64,000 nt of DNA from Bacteroidales bacterium. GTDB taxonomy: Bacteria > Bacteroidota > Bacteroidia > Bacteroidales > Muribaculaceae. Positions 8,710 through 17,682 of the stretch are shown one piece after another. The stretch is from contig SFJG01000001.1 in the NCBI GenBank assembly GCA_004555955.1, positions 46,328 to 110,327 on the forward strand. The letters run 5' to 3'. The translations under genes were made by a program, and so were the position numbers. The first letter of the stretch is position 1; every line of letters begins with the position of its first letter. Under the pieces are notes generated by a model that was given only the letters and a program-made list of their open reading frames with translations, did no database searches and was not told the origin of the DNA.

Positions 8710-10044
8710 ATGAACAACAGATTGCTCGCGAGTGCCAAATGCGCAGTTTTGGCGTTATTAGTTGTATTGGTTGCATCGTGCTCCAAAACTTCGGAATTGC
8801 TCAATTACGTTCCGGCAGACACAAAATTTGCCGCAACAGTCTCGCTTGGCGACTTGATAAAGAAGTCGAATATCAAAGATTTAAATCTTCCCGACAATGA
8901 CGAACAATCAAAAAAATTTGTCAACGGCGACTACGGTCTTGCCTACGATAAAGCCGTTTCGTTCGAATACAAAGACAGGATTTTCTTAGTGTTGGAAATC
9001 GACGATATGGACAAATTCGAGAAACAAATGACGGTTGAAACTATCGACAACGTCAACGTCTACACCGACAAAGACAATGCGGGCTTCAACGTAGCAGTGG
9101 TCGACGGCATCGCATTTACGGGCGACGCTTCCAAAAACAAAATGGCTGAGTGTGTCAACTTCGTCAACAACCTTGCCGACGAGGCGCGCCTATCGTCGAC
9201 CGACATCGCCGACAAACTGAGCGGTCACGACATCGACTTCTACGTCAACATCGGCGATGCGCTCGCTTACTATGCCTCTCAGCTGGAGCAAATCATCGGC
9301 ATTAGCAACATCGACAAGGCTAAGTCGTTCGGCTACCTCGATTTCGACAAGAACGAAATCAAAGGCGTTATGACTTTCGTTGATGCCGATGGCAACAACA
9401 TCCTCAAAACAGCCGACTTGGGCGACTTCGACACCGATATGCTCAATCTCATCGATGCTAATATGAACAGCATCTTTGCTCTGAAAATCAAAAACGACAT
9501 CCTCAAAAAAGCGGCATTGCTTGCTCCGACCAACAACGGCATGATGGCTTTGGTGTCGCAAATGATTCTTGCAAACCTCGAAGGCGACATCGCTATAGGT
9601 GTCAAAACCAAAGATATACAAGATGTGTATAACAACTCGGCAACCGCCGTTGTCAAACTCAAAGAAGGCTCGAAAGACTCGCTCCGCCAACTCATTGAAA
9701 ATCAACTCAACCTCAAGCAAGATGCTACCGGTCAATATTCGCTAAAAGGTCTTCTCGGCAAGGACATCAACGTCGGCTTTAAAGACGATTACCTCTATAT
9801 GACCAACGTGCCGCTCCCGGCAAACACGTTTGCCAAAGCAGATGCCGCAAATGCGTTCGACGACAAAACTTTTGCATTGTTCACCGACATCTCCGCTTTG
9901 TCGGAATTCAATCCGATAATTCCTAAAATCGACGGCACATCGACCATTACGCTCGACGATAAACAACTATCATTCGAGCTACACGCCAACCACAACGAAG
10001 GCAATATCCTTGCCTACTTCTTGAAAACGGCTATTAACCTATAA
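8710..10044 (+). CDS. DUF4836-like lipoprotein
   Basis: 444-residue predicted lipoprotein. A signal peptide ends in the lipobox VLVASC, so the mature protein starts at that Cys. It continues with LLNYVPADTKFAATVSLGDL, which resembles the start of DUF4836 proteins of Bacteroidales, whose function is unknown. No enzyme motif was seen. The ABC ATPase gene starts 5 bases after its stop, so it is likely translated with the transporter. It could be an accessory lipoprotein for that transporter; this is inferred from gene order. Confidence 0.75.
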   Translation: MNNRLLASAKCAVLALLVVLVASCSKTSELLNYVPADTKFAATVSLGDLIKKSNIKDLNLPDNDEQSKKFVNGDYGLAYDKAVSFEYKDRIFLVLEIDDMDKFEKQMTVETIDNVNVYTDKDNAGFNVAVVDGIAFTGDASKNKMAECVNFVNNLADEARLSSTDIADKLSGHDIDFYVNIGDALAYYASQLEQIIGISNIDKAKSFGYLDFDKNEIKGVMTFVDADGNNILKTADLGDFDTDMLNLIDANMNSIFALKIKNDILKKAALLAPTNNGMMALVSQMILANLEGDIAIGVKTKDIQDVYNNSATAVVKLKEGSKDSLRQLIENQLNLKQDATGQYSLKGLLGKDINVGFKDDYLYMTNVPLPANTFAKADAANAFDDKTFALFTDISALSEFNPIIPKIDGTSTITLDDKQLSFELHANHNEGNILAYFLKTAINL

Positions 10045-10049
10045 CGCAA

Positions 10050-10694
10050 ATGCAATCAATCACACTATCCGACGTTCTGCCACGGGTCTTCGCCGACCGT
10101 AGCGACATTCGCTCGCAGGTTTGGCGAACCGACCTGAGACTCGAGTCGGGAAAGAAATATCTCATTATGGCGGAAAGCGGTGGCGGAAAGTCATCGCTTT
10201 GCGCCTATATCTATGGCTACCGAACCGACTACGAGGGCACCATACGCTTCGACAACCGCTCTATCGGCGAACTGTCGATTGCCGAATGGTGTAACGTGCG
10301 CCGAAACGATATAGCCTATCTTCCGCAAGAGCTACGGCTATTCCCCGAACTTACCGCGCTCGAAAACGTAGAACTCAAAAATCGGCTCAGCCGACACAAA
10401 ACGTCTGAGCAAATCACCGAAATGTTCGACCGCCTCGGCATCGCCGACAAACTTAACAGCCCTGTCGGCAAACTTTCAATTGGGCAGCAGCAGCGCGTAG
10501 CCATCATCCGCACGCTCTGCCAACCTTGCTCTTTCTTCCTGCTCGACGAGCCGGTGAGCCACCTCGACGCCGCCAACAACAGCATCGTTGCCAGAATGGT
10601 GACCGAAGAGGCTGAACGTCTCGGCGCCGGTATAATCGCTACTTCGGTTGGCAACAACCTGGATATCAACGCAGAGGAGGTGCTACGACTATGA
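10050..10694 (+). CDS. ABC transporter ATP-binding protein (LolD/MacB type)
   Basis: 214-residue cytoplasmic ATPase. Walker A is in LIMAESGGGKSSLCAYIYG, the Q-loop in IAYLPQELRLFPELTALENV, the signature in GKLSIGQQQRVAIIRTL and Walker B in SFFLLDEPVSHLDAANN. Its size fits LolD/FtsE-type partners of FtsX-fold permeases. It overlaps the permease gene by four bases. The substrate is unknown. The lipoprotein gene just upstream makes lipoprotein handling or mechanotransmission plausible, but this is not shown. Confidence 0.93.
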   Translation: MQSITLSDVLPRVFADRSDIRSQVWRTDLRLESGKKYLIMAESGGGKSSLCAYIYGYRTDYEGTIRFDNRSIGELSIAEWCNVRRNDIAYLPQELRLFPELTALENVELKNRLSRHKTSEQITEMFDRLGIADKLNSPVGKLSIGQQQRVAIIRTLCQPCSFFLLDEPVSHLDAANNSIVARMVTEEAERLGAGIIATSVGNNLDINAEEVLRL

Positions 10695-11905
10695 AAGGAC
10701 TTCTTTGGAAACTTCTCAAAAAGCACGTCAGCAAAAGCCAAATGTTCGGTTTTGCCCTGGCTAACATCATCGGTCTGACAATCGTGCTCCTGGGTGTGCA
10801 ATTCTACCAAGACGTGCGCAATATCTTTGCCGACGAAGACAGCTTTATGCGCAAAGATTATCTCGTCGTGACAAAACGCGTCGGCGAACTCAACGCTATA
10901 GCCACCATGATGGGCGGTGGCGCTAACACGTTTACCGACAACGAACTCACCCAACTGCGCAACGAGCCGTGGGTGCGCGATGTCGGCGAATTTTCGACGT
11001 CTAACTACCAAGTCTACGGCACTATCTCTCTCGCCGGTCAGTCGGTGTCGCTCCGCTCGAGTTTCTTCTTCGAAGCCGTGCCCGACAAATTTCTCGACGT
11101 CAAAAGCAAGGATTGGCATTTCGACCCCGAGCACCCGCAAATACCCATCATTGTCTCGAAAGACTACCTGTCGCTCTACAACTTCGGCTTTGCCGCCTCG
11201 CAAGGAATGCCGCAAATGAGCGAAAATATGATAGGTATGGTGCCCATCGTCTTCCGACTTACGGGTAACAACGGCACGCAAGACTACCTCGAAGGTCGTA
11301 TCGTCGGCTTTTCGAACCGTCTCAACACTATCATCGTTCCACAATCGTTTATGGACTGGAGCAACAAACGCTACGCTCCCAATGCCGACTCGCAAGCTTC
11401 GCGAATCATCGTCGAAGTGTCGAATCCCGGCGACCCCGCCGTCGAATCTTATATGAATTCGCACGGCTACGAAATTGCCGGCGACAAACTCAACAGCAGC
11501 AAAGCAAACCGCCTGCTCACCATCATCTTGAGCATCGTCGTTGCAATCGGGCTGGTCATCTGCGTCCTCTCGTTCTTTATCCTTATCTTGAGTATCTTCC
11601 TGCTCTTGCAAAAGAACACGCAGAAACTCCAAAACCTGCTGCTGTTAGGCTACTCGCCACGGCAAGTGTCGGGCATGTACGTGCGTATGATTGTCTACAT
11701 CAACATTGCCGTCTATGTGCTTTCGATAGCGGCAATGCTCGTTGCTCGAACATACTATCTTCCTTTGGTGCAAGCCTTCGGCGCTCATAACGCAGGCATC
11801 GAAGTTGCCGCAGCCGTCGGCGCCGCGCTGATTGCCGTAATCACCCTCGGCAACGTCACCGCCGTGCGACGAAAAGTTCGCAACCTCTGGTTGCTCGAAA
11901 AATAA
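10691..11905 (+). CDS. ABC transporter permease (FtsX/MacB fold)
   Basis: 404-residue inner-membrane protein with the MacB/FtsX plan: one N-terminal membrane segment (about 20-42), a large periplasmic domain (about 45-270), then three C-terminal segments (about 277-305, 330-355 and 366-390). Sequence such as IVVAIGLVICVLSFFILILS and LLLLGYSPRQVSGMYVRMIV is typical of FtsX-domain permeases. The start overlaps the ATPase gene (ATGA). No terminator was recognised in the 207 bases that follow. Confidence 0.9.
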   Translation: MKGLLWKLLKKHVSKSQMFGFALANIIGLTIVLLGVQFYQDVRNIFADEDSFMRKDYLVVTKRVGELNAIATMMGGGANTFTDNELTQLRNEPWVRDVGEFSTSNYQVYGTISLAGQSVSLRSSFFFEAVPDKFLDVKSKDWHFDPEHPQIPIIVSKDYLSLYNFGFAASQGMPQMSENMIGMVPIVFRLTGNNGTQDYLEGRIVGFSNRLNTIIVPQSFMDWSNKRYAPNADSQASRIIVEVSNPGDPAVESYMNSHGYEIAGDKLNSSKANRLLTIILSIVVAIGLVICVLSFFILILSIFLLLQKNTQKLQNLLLLGYSPRQVSGMYVRMIVYINIAVYVLSIAAMLVARTYYLPLVQAFGAHNAGIEVAAAVGAALIAVITLGNVTAVRRKVRNLWLLEK

Positions 11906-12010
11906 GCACGGAAATAGCACTATTTGATAGTTAAACTATGTTATACTTTTTGTTGTATTATTAATTATTCTTAATAATTTTCATTAAAAAAGAGGTATTG
12001 AACGCGTCGA

Positions 12011-12042
12011 TTTGCGAAAATACAATAATATATATATCTTTG
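12011..12042 (+). promoter_or_regulatory. Promoter for rimP-nusA-infB
   Basis: TTTG at 12011-12014 and TATCTTTG at 12035-12042, with exactly 20 bases between, are a strong Bacteroidetes promoter match. The transcript would have a leader of about 65 bases with a short GGAG/CTCC hairpin at about 12060-12084. Confidence 0.75.
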
Positions 12043-12112
12043 CAAACGGAATGGAATCAAGGAGGGGGCGGACGTCTTCTCCTTTGTTTTTGAACAAATT
12101 AGAACAACAAAT

Positions 12113-12577
12113 ATGATAGACAAAGAACTGCTGCGCGCCACGCTCGAACAGGCAATGGAAGGCACCGACCTGTTTTTGGTCGACATCACCATCGGCGCCG
12201 ACAACCATATCGTGGTCGACATCGATAGCGACTCAAGCGTCGACATCGACGAATGCGTCAGCCTCACCCGCGCGGTCGAAGCCCGCTTCGACCGCGACAC
12301 CGAAGACTACGACCTCGAAATAGGCTCGGCAGGCATCACCGCACCGCTGCAAATGCCCCGCCAGTATGCCAAATACATTGGCAAAAACGTAGAAGTTCTA
12401 ACCGCCGACGGACGCAAACTCAAAGGCGAGCTCCGCGCTGCCGATGACGAAGGTTTCACCATTGCAGTCTTGAAAAAAGAAAAACCCGAAGGCGCAAAAC
12501 GCCCGATAATGGTGGCTCACGAACTGACTTTTAACTATAGCGAAATAAAATATACAAAATACTTAATAGAGTTTTAG
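12113..12577 (+). CDS. rimP: Ribosome maturation factor RimP
   Basis: 154-residue protein needed for 30S subunit maturation. Seen: FLVDITIGADNHIVVDIDSD, the RimP signature YDLEIGSAGITAPL, PRQYAKYIGKNVEVLTADG and the C-terminal SH3-like part with LTFNYSEIKYTKYLIEF. The length is normal. The order rimP-nusA-infB is conserved in most bacteria, and nusA follows after 4 bases. Confidence 0.96.
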   Translation: MIDKELLRATLEQAMEGTDLFLVDITIGADNHIVVDIDSDSSVDIDECVSLTRAVEARFDRDTEDYDLEIGSAGITAPLQMPRQYAKYIGKNVEVLTADGRKLKGELRAADDEGFTIAVLKKEKPEGAKRPIMVAHELTFNYSEIKYTKYLIEF

Positions 12578-12581
12578 CAAT

Positions 12582-13826
12582 ATGGCAAAGAAAGAGGAAA
12601 CCAGCATGGTCGAAACCTTTAAGGAATTTAACGACGACAAGCACATCGATAAAACCACAATGATAAGCGTGCTCGAGGAATCGTTTCGCAACGTGTTGGC
12701 GAAAATGTTCGGCTCCGACGAGAATTTCGTTGTGATTATGAACCCCGACAAAGGCGACTGCGAGATATATCAAAATTTGGAAGTTGTAGCCGATGGCGAA
12801 GTCGAAAATCCAAGTATGCAAATCGGGTTGACCGAGGCTCGCGCCATCGACGCAGAATGTCAAATCGGCGAAGAAGTTACCAAAGAAATCGTATTCGAGA
12901 AATTCGGTCGTCGCGCCATCCTGACACTGCGTCAAACCTTGGCTTCCAAGATTCTCGACCTCCAAAAAGATGCTATCTACAACAAGTTTAAAGCCATGGA
13001 GGGCGAAATCGTAACCGGCGACATCTACCAAGTGTGGAAGCGCGAAGTGCTCGTGCTCGACGAAGACCACAACGAACTCATCCTCCCCAAAGACGAGCAA
13101 ATACCGTCCGACCGCTACCGCAAGGGCGAATCGCTCCGCGCCGTTATTAAAGAAGTGCAAAACATCAACAACAACCCGAAAGTCATCATCTCGCGCACCA
13201 GCCCGGAATTCCTCCGCCGCTTGTTCGAACAAGAAGTGCCCGAAATTCACGACGGTCTGATTGTTATCAAAGCAATTGCCCGCATCCCGGGCGAACGCGC
13301 TAAGATTGCCGTTGAGTCGTACGACGACCGTATCGACCCCGTTGGCGCTTGCGTCGGCGTTAAAGGCTCGCGAATCCACGGCATCGTCCGCGAACTCCGC
13401 AACGAAAACATCGACGTTATCAACTATACTTCCAACATCGACCTCTTCATTCGCCGCGCCCTGAGCCCCGCGAAAATCTCATCGGTTCGCATCAACGAAG
13501 AAGAGAAATATGCCGAAGTGATGCTACGTCCCGAAGAAGTGTCGCTCGCAATCGGTAAAGGCGGCTTGAACATCAAACTCGCCACCATGCTTACCGGTTA
13601 TCAAATCGACGTATATCGCTACACCGACGACAGCGACGACATCTACCTCGACGAATTCAACGATGAAATCGACGGATGGGTTATCGAAGCGCTCAAAAAC
13701 ATCGGCCTTACTACCGCCAAGAGCGTGTTGAGCACCCCTCGCGAACAAATCATCGAAAAAGCCGACCTCGAAGAAGACACCGTCAACTATGTCTTCGACG
13801 TGCTCCGTGCCGAATTTGAAGACTAA
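12582..13826 (+). CDS. nusA: Transcription termination/antitermination factor NusA
   Basis: 414 residues, the short form without the C-terminal acidic repeats of enterobacteria. The order is an N-terminal RNA polymerase-binding domain (1-about 125), S1 (about 135-200), KH1 and KH2 (about 210-350; IPGERAKIAVESYDDRIDPV and GACVGVKGSRIHGIVREL, then EEVSLAIGKGGLNIKLA) and a short helical tail with IGLTTAKSVLSTPREQIIEK. It binds RNA polymerase and nascent RNA to control pausing and termination. Confidence 0.97.
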   Translation: MAKKEETSMVETFKEFNDDKHIDKTTMISVLEESFRNVLAKMFGSDENFVVIMNPDKGDCEIYQNLEVVADGEVENPSMQIGLTEARAIDAECQIGEEVTKEIVFEKFGRRAILTLRQTLASKILDLQKDAIYNKFKAMEGEIVTGDIYQVWKREVLVLDEDHNELILPKDEQIPSDRYRKGESLRAVIKEVQNINNNPKVIISRTSPEFLRRLFEQEVPEIHDGLIVIKAIARIPGERAKIAVESYDDRIDPVGACVGVKGSRIHGIVRELRNENIDVINYTSNIDLFIRRALSPAKISSVRINEEEKYAEVMLRPEEVSLAIGKGGLNIKLATMLTGYQIDVYRYTDDSDDIYLDEFNDEIDGWVIEALKNIGLTTAKSVLSTPREQIIEKADLEEDTVNYVFDVLRAEFED

Positions 13827-13943
13827 GTCGATTTGCCCCGCGCAGCTCTTTGAGACTTGCCCCGGGCGTCGCCATTGCGAGATACGTTAAGAGCATGTTC
13901 GACTTCAAAACAGGCTCATAGAATAATACTTACTATACAATAT

Positions 13944-16715
13944 ATGGCAATAAAGATAAGTAAAGTAGCAAGAGAACTAAATGTAGGTTTCCAAACGCTG
14001 GTGGAATTCCTGCATAAAAACAATCAAGACGTGGAGAACAACATCAACGCACGTCTTACCGACGAACAGTATGAGATGCTTGTCAAAGCGTTTAAAAACG
14101 ACCAAGACCTCAAACAAAAGTCGGACATGTACATCACAAGCCGCCACAAAGAAAAGGAGAAGGCTAAAACCGCTCCTCAGCAGCCTGTTGAAGAAATCAA
14201 GACAGTCGTTACTCCCGTATCGGCTCCTAAGATTGTCGGCAAAATCGACCTCGACCCAAAGCCGGAACCCAAACCCGAGCCTAAGCCCGAACCCAAACCG
14301 GAACCTAAGCCGGAACCCAAACTGGAGCCTAAACCCGAGCCCAAACCGGAACCCAAACCCGAGCCTAAGCCCGAAGTAGTCGAAACTAAGCCCGAACCCG
14401 TTGCGCCTAAAGTCAGCGAAAAGCCTGTCGCTCCCGCAAAAAAGCACGACAAGCAGAAACCCGCCATCAAGACTAACGCCGACGGCACCGAGATTATTAC
14501 CGTCGTTGAACAAATCTCAGCGCCGAAAATCATCGGTAAAATCAACCTCGACGAAATCAACCAACAAACTCGTCCCAAGAAAAAGTCGAAAGAAGAAAAG
14601 CGCCGCGAACGCATGGCGAAAGACTCTGCCGGAAACGACGTAGAAAAGAAGAAACGTAAACGTATCGGCAAAGAAAAAGTCGACATCGAAAACGCTTCCG
14701 ACAACCAGCAGTCGCAGGGTCAACGCGGAGCAAAACCCGACTCTAAAAAAGACAAAAACGCCGCATCGAAGAAGGCTGACCGTCAAAAGCCCAAAAAGCA
14801 CATCAAGCCCGAAGTGAGCGAAGACGACGTTCAGAAGCAAGTCAAAGAAACACTCGCACGACTCACCAACAAGCCTCAAAAGAAGAGTGCTAAATGGAGA
14901 AAAGAGAAACGCGAAGCCAACGAAGAGCGCGAACGCGAAGAAGCCGAACTCGAATTGAAGGAGAGCAAGATTCTCCGCATCACTGAGTTTGTTACAGCCA
15001 ACGACCTCGCTATGATGATGGACGTGCCCGTCAACAAGGTTATTGCCACTTGTATGAACTTAGGCGTGATGGTATCAATCAACCAGCGTCTTGATGCCGA
15101 AACCATCAACATCGTTGCCGACGAATTCGGATTCAAAACCGAATACGTCAGCGCGGAAGTGTCGGAAGCTATCACCGTCGAAGAAGATGACGAAGAAGAC
15201 CTCCAACAACGTCCGCCGATTGTCACCGTAATGGGTCACGTCGACCACGGTAAAACCTCGCTGCTCGACTATATCCGTAATGCCAACGTAATCGCCGGAG
15301 AGGCGGGCGGCATCACTCAGCACATCGGTGCTTACAACGTGAAACTCGAAGACGGCCGTCGCATCACGTTCCTCGACACGCCGGGTCACGAAGCGTTTAC
15401 CGCCATGCGTGCCCGCGGTGCCAAAGTGACCGACGTCGCCATCATCATCGTTGCCGCCGACGATAACGTCATGCCGCAAACCGTTGAGGCCATCAACCAC
15501 GCCTCGGCTGCCGGAGTGCCTATCGTTTTTGCCATCAACAAAGTCGATAAGCCTAACGCCAACCCCGACAAAATCAAGGAAGAACTTGCCAACATGAACT
15601 ACCTCGTCGAAGAATGGGGCGGTAAATATCAGTCGCAAGACATCTCCGCAAAGAAAGGTACCGGCGTCAAAGAGCTGCTCGAGAAAGTGCTCCTCGAAGC
15701 CGAAATGCTCGACCTCAAGGCAAACCCCGACCGCAAAGCCATCGGTAGCGTCATCGAGTCGTCGCTCGACAAAGGTCGCGGCTACACAGCCACCGTGCTC
15801 GTCAGCAACGGTACGCTCCGCGTGGGCGACATCATGGTTGCCGGCACAAGCTACGGCAAGATTCGCGCTATGTTCAACGAACGTAACCAACGCATCAAAG
15901 AAGCAGGACCTTCGGCGCCCGCTCTCGTGCTCGGTCTCAACGGTGCACCCACCGCAGGCGACACTTTCAACATAATGGAAAGCGACCGCGAAGCACGCGA
16001 AATTGCCAACCGTCGCGAACAACTCCAACGCGAACTGAAAGAGCGCACACGCCGCCTTCCCGGTCTCGACGACATCGCACGCCGTCGTGCTCTCGGCGAA
16101 TTCCACGAGCTTAACCTCATCGTCAAAGGCGACGTCGACGGCTCTATCGAAGCGCTCAGCGACTCGCTCATCAAGTTGTCGACTCCCGAAGTGCAAGTCA
16201 ACGTCATCCACAAAGCCGTCGGTGCAATCTCCGAGAGCGACGTCACCCTTGCCGCTGCTTCCGATGCCGTCATCATCGGCTTCCAAGTTCGCCCATCTGT
16301 TGCCGCTAAACGATTGGCGGAAAACGACGGCGTCGACATCCGTCTCTACTCGATTATCTACGATGCTATCGAAGAAATCAAAGACGCTATGGCAGGTATG
16401 CTCTCGCCCGAAATCAAAGAAGAGGTTACAGGTACGGCTGAAGTGCTGCAAACCTACAAGATTTCGCGCGTAGGCACAATCGCCGGATGTATGGTCCGCG
16501 AAGGCAAAATCAAGCGCACAAGCAAGATTCGCCTTATCCGCGACGGTATCGTTAAGTATACCGGCGAACTCGGCTCGCTCAAGCGCTTCAAAGACGACGT
16601 CAAGGAAGTGCTCTCGGGCTACGACTGCGGTCTGAACATCACCAACTACAACGACATCAAAGAAGGCGACATGATTGAAGCCTTCGAAGAAGTCGAAGTG
16701 TCGAAGAAACTGTAA
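13944..16715 (+). CDS. infB: Translation initiation factor IF-2
   Basis: 923-residue GTPase that places initiator tRNA on the 30S subunit. The N-terminal domain begins [15 protein letters not shown]; the frame is open further upstream, but only this ATG gives the family N-terminus. Residues 105-144 are ten tandem PKPE tetrapeptides (one is PKLE). The motif APKI(V/I)GKI(D/N)LD occurs on both sides of this stretch. The G domain has [20 protein letters not shown] (G1), [17 protein letters not shown] (G3) and [15 protein letters not shown] (G4), followed by domains II-IV. A 174-bp repeat starts directly after the stop codon. Confidence 0.97.
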   Translation: MAIKISKVARELNVGFQTLVEFLHKNNQDVENNINARLTDEQYEMLVKAFKNDQDLKQKSDMYITSRHKEKEKAKTAPQQPVEEIKTVVTPVSAPKIVGKIDLDPKPEPKPEPKPEPKPEPKPEPKLEPKPEPKPEPKPEPKPEVVETKPEPVAPKVSEKPVAPAKKHDKQKPAIKTNADGTEIITVVEQISAPKIIGKINLDEINQQTRPKKKSKEEKRRERMAKDSAGNDVEKKKRKRIGKEKVDIENASDNQQSQGQRGAKPDSKKDKNAASKKADRQKPKKHIKPEVSEDDVQKQVKETLARLTNKPQKKSAKWRKEKREANEEREREEAELELKESKILRITEFVTANDLAMMMDVPVNKVIATCMNLGVMVSINQRLDAETINIVADEFGFKTEYVSAEVSEAITVEEDDEEDLQQRPPIVTVMGHVDHGKTSLLDYIRNANVIAGEAGGITQHIGAYNVKLEDGRRITFLDTPGHEAFTAMRARGAKVTDVAIIIVAADDNVMPQTVEAINHASAAGVPIVFAINKVDKPNANPDKIKEELANMNYLVEEWGGKYQSQDISAKKGTGVKELLEKVLLEAEMLDLKANPDRKAIGSVIESSLDKGRGYTATVLVSNGTLRVGDIMVAGTSYGKIRAMFNERNQRIKEAGPSAPALVLGLNGAPTAGDTFNIMESDREAREIANRREQLQRELKERTRRLPGLDDIARRRALGEFHELNLIVKGDVDGSIEALSDSLIKLSTPEVQVNVIHKAVGAISESDVTLAAASDAVIIGFQVRPSVAAKRLAENDGVDIRLYSIIYDAIEEIKDAMAGMLSPEIKEEVTGTAEVLQTYKISRVGTIAGCMVREGKIKRTSKIRLIRDGIVKYTGELGSLKRFKDDVKEVLSGYDCGLNITNYNDIKEGDMIEAFEEVEVSKKL
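14256..14375 (+). repeat. Tandem 12-bp coding repeat (PKPE x10) in infB
   Basis: Ten in-frame copies of a degenerate 12-base unit encode PKPE (one PKLE), residues 105-144 of IF-2. Codons vary (CCC/CCG/CCA/CCT, AAA/AAG, GAA/GAG), so it is not a recent perfect expansion. A 12-base unit keeps the frame if copies are gained or lost. Confidence 0.9.
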
Positions 16716-16889
16716 CCTGCATTATTCACACTATTCCGTTACGAAAGGGCTAAATGGCAATACATTAGCGTGAGCGCAGCGATGACGATTCAGAATGTAG
16801 TAAATCCTACCTTTAAAGAGGAAGAGCGAGCATTGCGCTAAGGTGCCGGCAGTTAGTCCTTGCAGTAGTAAAAGTTTGAATAATGCAGG
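16716..16889. repeat. 174-bp hairpin repeat, copy 1 (MITE-like)
   Basis: Copy 1 of a 174-bp element that also occurs at 21229-21402. The two copies have the same length and are almost identical over the middle 120 bases. The ends are inverted: CCTGCATTATTCA ... TGAATAATGCAGG. With the flanking TAA/TTA the perfect arm is 16 bp here. Arm and inner arm (TTAGCG ... CGCTAA) suggest one long imperfect hairpin. No coding capacity was seen. It starts directly after the infB stop codon, and its right end contains the folK start codon. Confidence 0.85.
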
Positions 16890-17380
16890 TTAGATTGAGA
16901 ACAGTAGCCATCAACATAGGCACAAACCTCGGCGACCGCCGAGCCAACATCGAGTTTGCTCTCGCTCGCATCGCCCGTTTTGCCTCTGACCTACAAACCT
17001 CTCACATCTACGAATCCGAATCATGGGGTTACACGTCGTGTAACCCCTATTATAATATCGGGGCAACCTTCTCATCCGACGAGAGTCCCCACGACATCTA
17101 CGAGCGTCTGCACGCCATCGAATGCGAGGCGCAAAGCACCGTGCATCGAAACGCCGACGGCACTTACGCCGACCGCCGACTCGACATCGACATAATCTAC
17201 ATCGGCAACGAAATCTACAACGGCGAAATAATCATCCCTCACCCGCGAATGCATCTCCGCAACTTCGTTTTGCTGCCGCTACTCGAACTCACGCCCGACT
17301 GGCGACATCCCCTCGTCGGCAAAACCATCCGCCAACTCGCATCACTCCTCGAGGAGGAGGGGTTAGAGGTTAGAGGTTAG
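16883..17380 (+). CDS. folK: HPPK (2-amino-4-hydroxy-6-hydroxymethyldihydropteridine diphosphokinase)
   Basis: 165-residue folate-pathway enzyme that pyrophosphorylates hydroxymethyl-dihydropterin. Seen: VAINIGTNLGDRRANIEFAL, SWGYTSCNPYYNIGATF, the signature RNADGTYADRRLDIDIIYIG and IIPHPRMHLRNFVLLPLLEL. The only ATG that gives a full N-terminus (16883) lies inside the right inverted end of the 174-bp repeat. At the other end a heptanucleotide repeat (17362-17403) runs through the stop codon and supplies the last residues, so both ends of this gene border repeats. Confidence 0.94.
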   Translation: MQVRLRTVAINIGTNLGDRRANIEFALARIARFASDLQTSHIYESESWGYTSCNPYYNIGATFSSDESPHDIYERLHAIECEAQSTVHRNADGTYADRRLDIDIIYIGNEIYNGEIIIPHPRMHLRNFVLLPLLELTPDWRHPLVGKTIRQLASLLEEEGLEVRG

Positions 17381-17403
17381 ATGTTAGATGTTAGATGTTA
17401 GAG
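17362..17403. repeat. Heptanucleotide tandem repeat (GTTAGAG/T x6) at the folK stop
   Basis: Six head-to-tail 7-base units: GTTAGAG, GTTAGAG, GTTAGAT, GTTAGAT, GTTAGAT, GTTAGAG. The folK stop codon TAG (17378-17380) is inside the array. Because 7 is not a multiple of 3, slippage would shift the frame of the last few codons. Confidence 0.9.
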
Positions 17404-17470
17404 AGAGAAAGGGGTATATAAGCAACAAAAAAAGCATCACAAATCAACGATTTGCAATGCTTAGCCTCTG

Positions 17471-17554
17471 TACCCGAGATCGGACTCGAACCGACAAGGT
17501 TGTTACACCACTAGAACCTGAAACTAGCGCGTCTACCAATTTCGCCACCCGGGT
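17471..17554 (-). tRNA. tRNA-Leu (anticodon CAG)
   Basis: 84-base class II tRNA read on the minus strand from 17554. The acceptor stem is ACCCGGG paired with CTCGGGT plus discriminator A. The D-arm region has GGCGAAATTGGTAGACGC, the anticodon loop is TTTCAGG with CAG, and a long variable arm and the T-loop GGTTCGAGTCC follow. CCA is not encoded. It stands alone, convergent with folK. Confidence 0.93.
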
Positions 17555-17609
17555 TTGTGACTGCAAAGATAGTGCAAAAAAATTGTAAAACAATAATTTT
17601 TGCCCATTT

Positions 17610-17640
17610 TTTGCCCGTTGGAGGTTTTTATATACCTTTG
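17610..17640 (+). promoter_or_regulatory. Promoter for slyD
   Basis: TTTG at 17610-17613 and TACCTTTG at 17633-17640, 19 bases apart, match the Bacteroidetes pattern. The slyD ATG follows 42 bases later, which argues against the longer open frame starting at 17557. Confidence 0.7.
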
Positions 17641-17682
17641 CAAAAGATAAAGCAAATCCACAAAACTCAAAAAATATCATTT

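Noticed and set aside
10316..11632. 438-codon minus-strand frame opposite the ABC genes
   Set aside because: It overlaps two clear ABC transporter genes, has no recognisable domain and shows the composition of a shadow frame.
14177..14704. Minus-strand open frame opposite infB encoding [12 protein letters not shown]
   Set aside because: It is the antisense shadow of the PKPE coding repeat in infB, with no start context or family similarity.
15075..16451. 458-codon minus-strand frame opposite infB
   Set aside because: It is antisense to the conserved GTPase and later domains of IF-2; it is long only because of GC-rich, stop-poor codon use.
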